Below, in pieces: positions 38,853 through 47,141 of a stretch of DNA of 64,000 nt (within the stretch, counting starts at the first letter, position 1; every line of letters starts with the position of its first letter). Below the pieces are notes generated by a model. The model searched no databases and had not been told where the DNA came from. It was given only the letters and a program-made list of their open reading frames with translations. Location of the stretch: NCBI RefSeq assembly GCF_003691585.1, contig NZ_CP033169.1, positions 1,550,001 through 1,614,000 on the forward strand, given 5' to 3'. Both the position numbers and the translations under genes were made by a program. This stretch comes from Biomaibacter acetigenes. GTDB lineage: Bacteria > Bacillota > Thermosediminibacteria > Thermosediminibacterales > Tepidanaerobacteraceae.

Positions 38853-39218
38853 TTGAATAGTATTGCACAGGACCTCATGGAATCACTAAAAACAGGATTA
38901 CTGGGCATGGGCATAGTAATGGTAGCCCTGTATAGTCTCTCTTTAATTCTGGATCTTATGAGATATATATTCTATCCCCAGGCAAGACAGGTAAAAAAAA
39001 ATGAAAAAACTGGAGAACCAGTAGAAGAAATAAAACAACCGGAACCACCCCATGAACAGGATAACCGGGAACTGGTAGCAGTAATTACTGCAGCATTGAG
39101 TGAATACCTGCAAAAACCCATAACACATATCAGAATAGGTTCCATACGCCAGATTCACAAAACTACTCCCGAATGGGGAAGGGCAGCAAGATACGAAAAT
39201 GTATACAATAATCTTTAA
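38853..39218 (+). CDS. mmdD: OadG/MmdD-type small membrane subunit of sodium-pumping decarboxylase
   Basis: The 121-residue protein has one membrane segment (LLGMGIVMVALYSLSLIL, about residues 16-35). A charged proline-rich linker follows, then a C-terminal end TPEWGRAARYENVYNN. TTG at 38853 follows AAAGAGGTGA. Such subunits assemble the carboxyltransferase with the membrane pump. The frame is intact. Confidence 0.82.
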   Translation: MNSIAQDLMESLKTGLLGMGIVMVALYSLSLILDLMRYIFYPQARQVKKNEKTGEPVEEIKQPEPPHEQDNRELVAVITAALSEYLQKPITHIRIGSIRQIHKTTPEWGRAARYENVYNNL

Positions 39219-39227
39219 TCAATTTTA

Positions 39228-39330
39228 AAATGTGTATGAAAGCAAAGATATTCCTTAATATAGGGCTTTCCATAGCACATTTCAAAAAAGCTACCGCTGT
39301 CAATTAAAATATAATAATGAAAGCTTTTTT
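39228..39330 (+). repeat. nested inverted repeats between mmdD and mmdC
   Basis: An imperfect stem pairs 39228-39243 with 39265-39282 (two bulges). Next, AAAAAAGCT (39284-39292) and AGCTTTTTT (39322-39330) form a 9-bp inverted repeat ending in a T run. A TATAAT lies between them at 39310-39315. It may be a partial terminator or a processing and re-initiation site inside the mmd operon. Confidence 0.45.
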
Positions 39331-39349
39331 ATGAAAGGAGATAAAAACT

Positions 39350-39760
39350 ATGAAGAAATATAAAATAACCGTAAATGGCCAGACTTATGAAGTAGAAGTT
39401 GAAGAGATAGGTGGTACCGGGCTGGTTAAAGAGGAGACACCTGCGCCTGTGGCCACAACAGAAAAGCCAAAAGAAGCGCCGAAACAGGAAACTCCAAAGC
39501 CAGCACCTGCTACCGCACCGGCACCCAAAAAAGCTGCACCTGCCGGTAAGGCAACAATCACTGCCCCAATGCCCGGAACCATACTTTCCGTAAAAGTAAA
39601 AGAAGGCTCAAAAGTATCAAAAGGCGATGTAATAATGATATTGGAAGCCATGAAAATGGAAAACGAAATCCTTGCTCCCCAGGATGGAATTATATCTTCC
39701 ATAGACGTATCCGAAGGAGCATCCGTAAATACCGGCGATATACTGGCTACCATGGAATAA
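39350..39760 (+). CDS. mmdC: biotin carboxyl carrier subunit (MmdC, 1.3S type)
   Basis: The 136-residue protein has a short N-terminal domain, then an alanine-proline linker (residues about 28-62). A biotinyl domain follows with EAMKMENEI, whose lysine carries biotin. It shuttles the carboxyl group from the 12S subunit to the membrane pump or to the 5S subunit encoded at 41 kb. Start ATG at 39350 follows GAAAGGAGAT. The frame is intact. Confidence 0.93.
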   Translation: MKKYKITVNGQTYEVEVEEIGGTGLVKEETPAPVATTEKPKEAPKQETPKPAPATAPAPKKAAPAGKATITAPMPGTILSVKVKEGSKVSKGDVIMILEAMKMENEILAPQDGIISSIDVSEGASVNTGDILATME

Positions 39761-39784
39761 ATAATTAAACGGGAGTGGAGAGCC

Positions 39785-40898
39785 TTGCTAGACCAAATAA
39801 TAAATTTCATTAAAACCACCGGATTTGTAAATATAACCATCCAACAATCAATAATGCTATTAATATCCTGTATCCTGCTTTACCTTGCCATAGTAAAAAA
39901 TATGAACCGCTGCTTCTGGTGCCCATAAGCTTCGGCATGCTCCTGGCCAACATCCCTCTGGCCAACCTCATGCAAAAAGGAGGATTTCTGTACTGGATAT
40001 ACCAGGGCGTAGAACTTGATATTTACCCACCCCTCATCTTTTTGGGAGTAGGTGCCATGACCGATTTCGGCCCCCTCATCGCCTACCCCAAGAGCCTGCT
40101 TCTTGGAGCCGCCGCCCAGTTTGGCGTATTTACCACATTCCTGGGAGCAACACTATTGGGGTTTAACTTCAAAGAGGCAGCATCCATAGGAATAATAGGC
40201 GGAGCCGATGGCCCTACCGCCATATTCCTTTCAAGCAAACTTGCCCCCACCTGCTGGGAGCCATAGCCGTATCGGCATATTCATACATGGCCCTGGTACC
40301 CATAATACAGCCTCCCATCATGCGCCTTTTAACCACCAAAAAAGAGCGCATGGTAACCATGGAACAATTAAGACCCGTTTCCAAAACCGAAAAGATAATA
40401 TTCCCCATAATAGTTACAATTCTTGCCAGCTTCCTGGTCCCGCCGGCTACCGCACTAATAGGCTGCCTCATGCTGGGAAATCTCTTTAGAGAATGCGGAG
40501 TCGTTGAGAGACTCTCAAAGACTGCCCAGAATGAGCTTATCAACATCATCACCATATTCCTGGGCACCACCGTCGGAGCTACAGCCAGTGCCGAAAACTT
40601 CCTGAGAATACAAACCATTGAAATACTGCTCTTAGGTCTTGCAGCCTTTGCCATGGGGACGGCAGGCGGAGTGCTTCTGGGAAAACTCATGTATGTATTA
40701 TCCGGAGGGAAAGTAAACCCCTTGATCGGTTCTGCCGGAGTTTCGGCAGTGCCTATGGCTGCCCGGGTTTCCCAGGTTGTAGCCCAGAAAGATAAGCCCG
40801 GCAACTTCATACTGATGCACGCCATGGGTCCCAATGTGGCGGGGGTTATAGGGACTGCCATAGTGGCAGGAGTTTTGCTGTCTCTATATGGTGGTTGA
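39785..40898 (+). pseudogene. mmdB: sodium-pumping decarboxylase beta subunit (MmdB/OadB), two frameshifts
   Basis: Start TTG at 39785 follows GGGAGTGGAG. The restored protein has 371 residues and multiple membrane segments. It carries the signature [10 protein letters not shown] and, near the end, AKDKPGNF-like [20 protein letters not shown]. One A is missing in the run 39895-39900 (frame restored to [15 protein letters not shown]). One C is missing in 40244-40248 (frame restored to [17 protein letters not shown]). It decarboxylates carboxybiotin and exports sodium. As read, the protein cannot be made whole. Confidence 0.87.
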
Positions 40899-40933
40899 TA
40901 AAATAAGGACTTTTTACCCTGAATAAATAATTG

Positions 40934-40962
40934 TTTTATACATGATTTAATTGTGATATAAT
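40934..40962 (+). promoter_or_regulatory. promoter of the 5S carboxyltransferase gene
   Basis: A consensus TATAAT (40957-40962) preceded by TGA (extended -10) has a weak TTTTAT -35 (40934-40939) 17 bases upstream. Confidence 0.6.
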
Positions 40963-40993
40963 TTCCATAAAATATTTAAAGAAAGGAGAATTG

Positions 40994-42391
40994 ATGTTGC
41001 AACAAAAAAAGGTTGGCATTACAGATACCATATTGAGAGATGCACATCAGTCCCTTATTGCAACCCGCATGAAAATCGATGAAATGCTTCCCATCGCTGA
41101 AAAATTGGATAAGGTTGGTTTCCACTCTCTGGAAATGTGGGGTGGTGCTACATTTGACAGTTGTATCCGCTTTTTGAACGAGGACCCATGGGAAAGGCTT
41201 AGAAAGCTGAAGGAAAAGATTAAAAATACGCCTCTTCAGATGTTGTTAAGAGGCCAGAACCTTCTTGGATACCATCATTATCCGGATGATGTGGTTGACC
41301 TGTTTGTAAAGAAATCCATAGAAAACGGTATTGACATCATAAGGATATTTGATGCGCTAAACGATATAAGAAATATGGAGAAGGCCATAGAAGCAACAAA
41401 GAAATATAAAGGCCACGCCCAGGGCACGGTGGTTTACACTATAAGCCCGGTCCATAACAACGAGTATTATGTATCCGTTGCCAAACAGCTTGTGGACCTG
41501 GGCATAGATTCGCTGTGTATAAAGGATATGGCCGGCTTGCTTTCGCCCTATGATGCTTATGAACTGGTTACAAGACTTAAAAAGGAAATCAATGTACCCA
41601 TACAGCTTCACAGCCATTATACCAGTGGTATGGCTTCCATGACATATTTAAAAGCAATAGAAGCCGGCGTGGATGTGATCGACACGGCCATGTCTCCTTT
41701 TGCTCTTGGAACATCTCAGCCACCCACCGAAACTATGGTGGCCGTTTTGAAAAATACTCTCTATGACACAAATCTTGATATGGGCCTTCTTTCTGAAATA
41801 GCAGACCACTTCAAGGAAGTCAGGACCCATTATAAGATTGACAGCATTATTACCATGGTGGATACCATGGTGCTAAACTACCAGATTCCCGGTGGAATGC
41901 TGTCAAATCTGACAAGTCAGCTAAAACAGCAAAATGCCTTGGGCAAACTTCCAGATGTTTTAAAAGAGGTTCCAAAAGTCCGGGAAGATCTGGGATATCC
42001 TCCGCTGGTAACACCCACCAGCCAGATAGTGGGTACACAAGCAGTGGTTAACGTGATTACCGGAGATAGATATAAAATGGTTATCAATGAAGTGAAAAAT
42101 TATGTCAGGGGGCTTTACGGTAAACCGCCTGCGCCAATATCTCCGGAGATAAAGCAAAAAATAATCGGCGATGAAGAGGTCATCACCTGCCGTCCGGCTG
42201 ACCTACTGGAACCGGAACTTGAAAAGGATTTAAAAGAAATCGCCTATTATATAGAACAGGACGAGGATGTTTTGACCTATGCACTTTTCCCGCAAATTGC
42301 TGTTAAATTCTTTCAAGAACGCCAGGCCGGAAAATATAAAATAGACAGTAACCTGACTCAAAAAGAAAAATTTGATGTTTATCCTTCTTAA
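40994..42391 (+). CDS. pycB: 5S-type carboxyltransferase: pyruvate carboxylase subunit B / oxaloacetate decarboxylase alpha
   Basis: From ATG at 40994 (SD AAAGGAGA) the protein has 465 residues. It is an HMGL-like TIM barrel with TDTILRDAHQSL, the metal site HSHYTSGMAS and the later PGGMLSNLTSQL. The barrel is followed by a conserved carboxylase domain. It lacks the C-terminal biotinyl domain found in many OadA proteins, so it needs a separate carrier such as MmdC. It transfers carboxyl between oxaloacetate/pyruvate and biotin. With the mmd genes it could form a transcarboxylase or a second decarboxylase sharing the same pump. The frame is intact. Confidence 0.9.
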   Translation: MLQQKKVGITDTILRDAHQSLIATRMKIDEMLPIAEKLDKVGFHSLEMWGGATFDSCIRFLNEDPWERLRKLKEKIKNTPLQMLLRGQNLLGYHHYPDDVVDLFVKKSIENGIDIIRIFDALNDIRNMEKAIEATKKYKGHAQGTVVYTISPVHNNEYYVSVAKQLVDLGIDSLCIKDMAGLLSPYDAYELVTRLKKEINVPIQLHSHYTSGMASMTYLKAIEAGVDVIDTAMSPFALGTSQPPTETMVAVLKNTLYDTNLDMGLLSEIADHFKEVRTHYKIDSIITMVDTMVLNYQIPGGMLSNLTSQLKQQNALGKLPDVLKEVPKVREDLGYPPLVTPTSQIVGTQAVVNVITGDRYKMVINEVKNYVRGLYGKPPAPISPEIKQKIIGDEEVITCRPADLLEPELEKDLKEIAYYIEQDEDVLTYALFPQIAVKFFQERQAGKYKIDSNLTQKEKFDVYPS

Positions 42392-42414
42392 ATACCCTGA
42401 AAAGGGTATTTTTT
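42390..42414 (+). terminator. Rho-independent terminator after pycB
   Basis: AAATACCC (42390-42397) pairs with GGGTATTT (42404-42411) around a 6-nt loop, followed by T residues. Confidence 0.9.
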
Positions 42415-42494
42415 GTTGTACTGGTGAAGATTACATAAAGGATTTTTTTGTTTTAAGTTGAATTTAAATTATAAAATATCTATTAGGAAGTGTC

Positions 42495-43022
42495 ATGATG
42501 AAAATTGAAGGAGAAAAAATAAATCTCAGAAATGTGGATGTTTCCGATTTTACCAAAATTATAGAGTGGCATCAAAACCAGCTTCTTACATACCTGGCCG
42601 GAAAGAGACTACCAAAAAATATTGACGAATGCAATGAAAGATATTTAAAAAAAAGCCTTTTAAATCACATTCTGGCCATAGAAGATAAAAGCGGCAATTT
42701 TTTAGGAGAAATTGAAATCAGCCATATACAATGGAAGGAAAAAATGGCAGAACTTTTCATGTACATAGGGGAAGAAAATCTATGGGGAAAAGGTTATGGC
42801 ACTGAAGCCTTATCAGTTTTTATCAATTATATTTTTAACACTAAAGGTTTTAAAACCATATACCTCAGGGTATACGAAAATAATAAAAGGGCCATAAGGT
42901 GTTACGAAAAATGTGGGTTCAAGAAAAAAGGTATACTCAAGTTTAAAAACCAAAAAATCCATAGCGATAACTTAATTCTCATGGAAACCAGTGCTAATAT
43001 ACTAAAAAATAAAAAATCTTAG
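42495..43022 (+). CDS. GNAT family N-acetyltransferase (RimJ/RimL type)
   Basis: The 175-residue protein contains the acetyl-CoA loop NLWGKGYGTEALSVFINY and the C-terminal block VYENNKRAIRCYEKCGFKKKG of RimJ/RimL-type acetyltransferases. The acceptor is unknown. Tandem ATG codons at 42495 and 42498 follow AGGAAGTG; either may be used. A promoter-like pair TTGTTT (42448-42453) and TATAAA (42470-42475) precedes it. It stands alone between metabolic and DNA repair genes. Confidence 0.82.
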   Translation: MMKIEGEKINLRNVDVSDFTKIIEWHQNQLLTYLAGKRLPKNIDECNERYLKKSLLNHILAIEDKSGNFLGEIEISHIQWKEKMAELFMYIGEENLWGKGYGTEALSVFINYIFNTKGFKTIYLRVYENNKRAIRCYEKCGFKKKGILKFKNQKIHSDNLILMETSANILKNKKS

Positions 43023-43088
43023 AGGCATTTTTTTAGATAGTATAGCTTATACATAAGAGTAGGATATTTTGTAAAAGGGTGAGATTAC

Positions 43089-44492
43089 ATGTCAAGACGG
43101 CTGACCCTAATCCTGGCTGTCCTGCTCTTATGTTTGTCATCGGTGTTGTTATATATTTTTTTTGAAACAACAAACTATAACTCAAAGATATTTCCGGGCA
43201 TATATGTGGCTGATTTTTATGTTGGAGAACTTTCAAAAGAGCAAGCCGAAATAAAACTTAGAGCTGCAGTCCGGGATTATATTAAAGGCCCTGTTACTCT
43301 TATTACTAAAAATAAAAAATGGCTCTTTTATCCAGCAGAGTTTATTGAATTTAATTTCAAGGAAAGTATAGATCGGGCATTTGTATCAGGAAGAAATAAG
43401 TTTTTCCTGCATAATTATATTACAATGCTTCAATACAAAAAAAATCCCATACACCTACCGCTGGTGGCGGAATTTAAAGAAAATGTGCAGGAGGGCACTT
43501 TCAAGGAAATAGAAGAAAGTGTTTATGCTGAACCGAAAGATGCATTTTTTAAAATAAATGGCGATTTAGTCGATATAGTAAGTGATGTGAAGGGCCAGGA
43601 ACTTGATGTTGATAATTTAAAAAAAGATATTATCGAAGCATTATGGAAAAAAAATAAGGTTGTTAACATCCCTGTAAAACAGATTCAAGCCAGAAAGACC
43701 CGCGAAGATTTGCTGAAGATGAATATCAAGGTCAAGGTGACGGAGTTTTCCACCAAATTCAACAAGGCTCTGAAGGAAAGGACGCAAAACATCCGCCTGT
43801 CGGCGGAAAAAATTAACGGTCTTATAATAGCTCCAGATGAAGTATTTTCTTTTAACGATGCCGTAGGCGAACGTACCGGGGAAAAGGGTTACAAAGCTGC
43901 CCCCATTTTTTTTAGAAACGAAACGGTTCCAGGCATAGGCGGAGGAGTATGCCAGTTATCAAGTACCATATATAACTTAGCACTTATAACCGATATGGAA
44001 ATAATCGAAAGGTCAAACCACTCCTTGCCTGTCTCTTATGTGCCGCTGGGGCGTGATGCAACGGTAAATTATAACCATATAGATTTAAAATTCAAAAACA
44101 ATACCGGCGGTTATATCATGATATATACCGAAGTCATGGATGACACCCTTACCGTGAAATTTTACGGTAGCAAAAAAAATGAGCAAAATGTCAAATTTGT
44201 TTCCGAAGTAGTAAGAAAAATACCACCTCCGCTTATAATCAAGAAAGATAATAACATGGAAAAGGGGAAAACCAGGATTAAAGAAGGAAATCCGGGATAC
44301 CAGGTGAGGTTATGGAAAATTTATGGTGTCAATGGAAGGGAAGAAAAAAAGCTGATTTCGGAAGATACATATAACCCTGTTCCATCAATTTTATATGTGG
44401 GTGAAAAAGATGAGAATGCAGGAAGCTTTAATCCTGGTCCATCAAACGAAACCGGCAGAAATGAAATAATGGAAAATATCACCAATGAATAA
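43089..44492 (+). CDS. VanW-like cell-surface protein
   Basis: The 467-residue protein has an N-terminal membrane anchor (LTLILAVLLLCLSSVLLYIFF). A region of about 180 residues resembling a peptidoglycan-binding PG_binding_4 domain follows. A VanW domain has FSFNDAVGERTGEKGYKAAPIF and GGGVCQLSSTIYNLAL. A G5-like C-terminal part ends the protein. VanW proteins occur in Gram-positive cell envelopes; their reaction is unknown. The low-complexity acidic end is not conserved. Start ATG at 43089 follows AAGGGTGAG. Confidence 0.85.
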   Translation: MSRRLTLILAVLLLCLSSVLLYIFFETTNYNSKIFPGIYVADFYVGELSKEQAEIKLRAAVRDYIKGPVTLITKNKKWLFYPAEFIEFNFKESIDRAFVSGRNKFFLHNYITMLQYKKNPIHLPLVAEFKENVQEGTFKEIEESVYAEPKDAFFKINGDLVDIVSDVKGQELDVDNLKKDIIEALWKKNKVVNIPVKQIQARKTREDLLKMNIKVKVTEFSTKFNKALKERTQNIRLSAEKINGLIIAPDEVFSFNDAVGERTGEKGYKAAPIFFRNETVPGIGGGVCQLSSTIYNLALITDMEIIERSNHSLPVSYVPLGRDATVNYNHIDLKFKNNTGGYIMIYTEVMDDTLTVKFYGSKKNEQNVKFVSEVVRKIPPPLIIKKDNNMEKGKTRIKEGNPGYQVRLWKIYGVNGREEKKLISEDTYNPVPSILYVGEKDENAGSFNPGPSNETGRNEIMENITNE

Positions 44493-44515
44493 AACTTATA
44501 CTTTAAACTCCATTC

Positions 44516-44543
44516 TACCCCTTTTATTAATGGGGTATTTTTT
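44516..44543 (+). terminator. Rho-independent terminator after vanW
   Basis: TACCCC (44516-44521) pairs with GGGGTA (44532-44537), followed by six T residues. Confidence 0.85.
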
Positions 44544-44544
44544 A

Positions 44545-44573
44545 TTGGGCTTTAAGCAGGTTTATGTTATAAT
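44545..44573 (+). promoter_or_regulatory. SigA-type promoter of the udg-miaB-mutSL group
   Basis: TTGGGC (44545-44550) and consensus TATAAT (44568-44573) have a 17-base spacer. Confidence 0.75.
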
Positions 44574-44598
44574 AAACAATAGGATGGGGAGGAACACT

Positions 44599-45363
44599 AT
44601 GGCGGATTTAGAAAATTTTATAAAAGAGCTTGAAGTGCAAGAAATCCAGTTGCCTTACAGTATTAAGCTTATGCTCGACCTTAAAAACGAGTTTAATTTG
44701 AAGGAGATTTACTCATCAAACGGATTGCTGGAAATAATAAAAGCCGACAATCCGGAATCTGAAAGCATGAGAACATTTATTTATGAAAAAATAAAAGAGT
44801 ATTTAAACGCATGCACCGATTGCCTTCTCCATTCATCTGACAGTTGTACCCGAAAGGTGCCCGGGGAAGGTTGTTTGAATTCGCCTCTGATGCTTATAGG
44901 AGAAGGGCCGGGTTTTGATGAAGATAAATTGGGCAAGCCTTTTGTAGGCCGAGCCGGACAATTATTGACCACTATTTTAAATAAACTGGGCATAAATCGT
45001 CAGAAAGTGTATATCTCCAATGTGGTGAAATGCCGCCCGCCCATGAATAGGACTCCTTTTGTCAAAGAGATGAAAGCCTGTTCAAGGAATCTGGAATTGG
45101 AACTTACATTTATAGCTCCCAAAGTCATCATTGCCCTGGGTTCGGTGCCATTAAACTATTTTAAGCCCAATAGCAGCATCATGCGGGAAAGAGGAAAATG
45201 GATATATACCAGGGGTTTCTGGGTAATGCCTACTTTTCACCCGGCGTATATTCTTCGCCAACAGGGAAAAGCTTTAAATAAAACCAAGTGGGATGTATGG
45301 GAAGATTTTAATAAAGCTCTGGCCAAGGTCAGGGAATTATGTCCGGAATATAGTTTTAACTAA
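44599..45363 (+). CDS. udg: iron-sulfur uracil-DNA glycosylase (type 4/5)
   Basis: From ATG at 44599 (SD GGGGAGGA) the protein has 254 residues. Motif 1 reads GEGPGFDEDKLGKPFVGRAGQLL, the middle part NVVKCRPPMNRTP, and the final motif PTFHPAYILRQ. Cysteines in CTDC, KCRPP and KACSRN fit the [4Fe-4S] cluster of this family. It removes uracil from DNA. The open frame extends upstream into the terminator, but the SD fixes the start. miaB, ylbF, mutS and mutL follow on the same strand. Confidence 0.9.
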   Translation: MADLENFIKELEVQEIQLPYSIKLMLDLKNEFNLKEIYSSNGLLEIIKADNPESESMRTFIYEKIKEYLNACTDCLLHSSDSCTRKVPGEGCLNSPLMLIGEGPGFDEDKLGKPFVGRAGQLLTTILNKLGINRQKVYISNVVKCRPPMNRTPFVKEMKACSRNLELELTFIAPKVIIALGSVPLNYFKPNSSIMRERGKWIYTRGFWVMPTFHPAYILRQQGKALNKTKWDVWEDFNKALAKVRELCPEYSFN

Positions 45364-45396
45364 AGTTTAGAGCCGAGAAAGGAAGTGTATCCTGGA

Positions 45397-46716
45397 TTGT
45401 TGAAGTATAAAATAATAACCTGGGGTTGTCAAATGAATATTCACGACAGTGAAGTCATATCCGGAGTCCTTCAAAAACTGGGTTACTGTCCTGCTGATTC
45501 TCTAAAAGAAGCTGATCTCATAATATTAAATACCTGCTGTGTCAGGGAAAATGCCGAAAGGAAGGTCTATGGGAGAATAGCCCAGCTAAAACAGTTCAAG
45601 CAAAAAAATCCCAATCTCATCATAGCAGTTTCGGGGTGTATGATTCAGCAGCCCCATGTTACTGAATATATTTCTGAACATCTTCCATATGTGGATCTGG
45701 TGTTCGGAATACACAATGTCCATAGATTGCCTGAGCTCATTAAAAATGCGAGACAGGCCAACCTGCCTGTTATCGAGGTAACGCGAGATAACACCCAGCT
45801 GGAAGAAAACCTTCCCATAAAAAGAGGCGAAGGGGTAAAGGCATGGGTCAACATAATATACGGCTGCAACAATTTCTGCAGCTACTGTATTGTGCCATAT
45901 GTCAGGGGACGGGAAAAGAGCAGAAAGCCCGAAGATATCTTAAAGGAAGTGGAAGAATTATCAAAGCAGGGTTTTCTTGAGATAAACCTGCTGGGCCAGA
46001 ATGTAAATTCCTACGGAAAAGACCTGGAAGAACCCATAACATTTCCGGAACTTTTGCGCAGAGTCAACTCCATCGACGGCATTAGAAGGATTAGATTCAT
46101 TACATCTCATCCCAAGGATTTATCCGATGAACTCATAATGGCCATGAGGGATTGTGAAAAAGTCTGCGAGCACATCCACCTCCCGGTGCAGGCGGGAAGC
46201 AACCGTATACTTGAAAAAATGAACCGCAGATATACCCGGGAACATTATATTAGTCTCGTGGAAAAATTAAGAAAAGCTGTGCCTGAAGTAGCCATAACCA
46301 CGGATATTATTGTAGGTTTCCCGGGAGAAACCGAAGAGGATTTCCGGGATACCCTTGATCTGGTAAAAACTGTGGAATTCGATTCGGCCTTTACCTTTAT
46401 ATATTCCAGACGCCAGGGAACTCCCGCCGCCGAAATGGAAGATCAGGTGGATGAAGAAGTTAAAAGCCAGCGCCTGGAGAGATTGATGAAGGTGCAGGAT
46501 GCCATAACCGCAAGAAAGAACATGGAATTAAAGGGTAAAATCCTGGAAGTCCTTGTGGAGGGAGTCAGCAAGGGCAATGAGGAAAGACTGTCAGGCCGGA
46601 CCCGGACCAATAAACTTGTAAATTTTGACGGCCCCAGGGATTTAATAGGCAAACTTGTTAATGTCAGGATCACCCAACCTCATACATGGTCACTTTTAGG
46701 ACAATTTGAGGAGTGA
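45397..46716 (+). CDS. miaB: tRNA-2-methylthio-N6-dimethylallyladenosine synthase MiaB
   Basis: The protein has about 439 residues. The N-terminal cluster cysteines are in WGCQMN, NTCCVRE and SGCMIQ. The radical-SAM motif is CNNFCSYC in [22 protein letters not shown], and a TRAM domain ends the protein. MiaB adds the methylthio group to i6A37, which is made by MiaA (51.5 kb). TTG at 45397 is 12 bases after AAGGAAG; GTG at 45385 would overlap that SD and is less likely. The ylbF stretch follows directly. Confidence 0.94.
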   Translation: MLKYKIITWGCQMNIHDSEVISGVLQKLGYCPADSLKEADLIILNTCCVRENAERKVYGRIAQLKQFKQKNPNLIIAVSGCMIQQPHVTEYISEHLPYVDLVFGIHNVHRLPELIKNARQANLPVIEVTRDNTQLEENLPIKRGEGVKAWVNIIYGCNNFCSYCIVPYVRGREKSRKPEDILKEVEELSKQGFLEINLLGQNVNSYGKDLEEPITFPELLRRVNSIDGIRRIRFITSHPKDLSDELIMAMRDCEKVCEHIHLPVQAGSNRILEKMNRRYTREHYISLVEKLRKAVPEVAITTDIIVGFPGETEEDFRDTLDLVKTVEFDSAFTFIYSRRQGTPAAEMEDQVDEEVKSQRLERLMKVQDAITARKNMELKGKILEVLVEGVSKGNEERLSGRTRTNKLVNFDGPRDLIGKLVNVRITQPHTWSLLGQFEE

Positions 46717-46721
46717 CTTTT

Positions 46722-47141
46722 ATGGACATACTAAAAATGGCAAAACAATTGGGTGAAGCCATTGCCGATTCTACGGAAATGCAGGAATTGAAAAAGGCAG
46801 AAGCCATGTTGATGCTGGACCGGGAGGCAAAGGAATTGTACCAGAAGTATATGAAAGCAAAATTTAAAAAACAAAAAGCTGAACTGCTAAATAAAAATGT
46901 AACATCAGATTTCAGGGAAATAGAAAACCGGGCGCTGAAAAATCCTCTTTTAAAGCGCCTTATTTCCTGCCAGGAATCCTTTAATAGATTGATTAAAAAT
47001 GTAAATGCCGTGATGGCATTTGCCATAGAAGAAACTCCACTGGATGGAGGATGCTTTAAAAAATGCCATGGAAATTGTGGCAAATGCACCGAGGGGGTCG
47101 TAAATAGCTGCGATGGATACACCGATGATAAGACAATATAA
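46722..47141 (+). CDS. ylbF: YlbF/YmcA-family protein with C-terminal cysteine cluster
   Basis: From ATG at 46722 (SD GAGGAGTG) the protein has 139 residues. The first 110 are the helical YlbF/YmcA domain. The C-terminal tail has CFKKCHGNCGKC and one more cysteine, a C-x3-C-x3-C-x2-C pattern suited to an iron-sulfur cluster or zinc. In Bacillus, YlbF, YmcA and YaaT form a complex reported to carry [4Fe-4S] clusters and to guide RNase Y. The gene lies between miaB and mutS, the place of ymcA in Bacillus, and overlaps mutS by 29 bases. Confidence 0.83.
   Translation: MDILKMAKQLGEAIADSTEMQELKKAEAMLMLDREAKELYQKYMKAKFKKQKAELLNKNVTSDFREIENRALKNPLLKRLISCQESFNRLIKNVNAVMAFAIEETPLDGGCFKKCHGNCGKCTEGVVNSCDGYTDDKTI

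Noticed and set aside
34869-40248. Programmed frameshifting as an explanation for the breaks
   Set aside because: The breaks need both gain and loss of bases at varied sites without slippery heptamers plus structures, and homologous genes are normally continuous.
40208-40489. Separate small gene inside mmdB
   Set aside because: It is the wrong-frame reading created by the frameshift at the C run near 40248.
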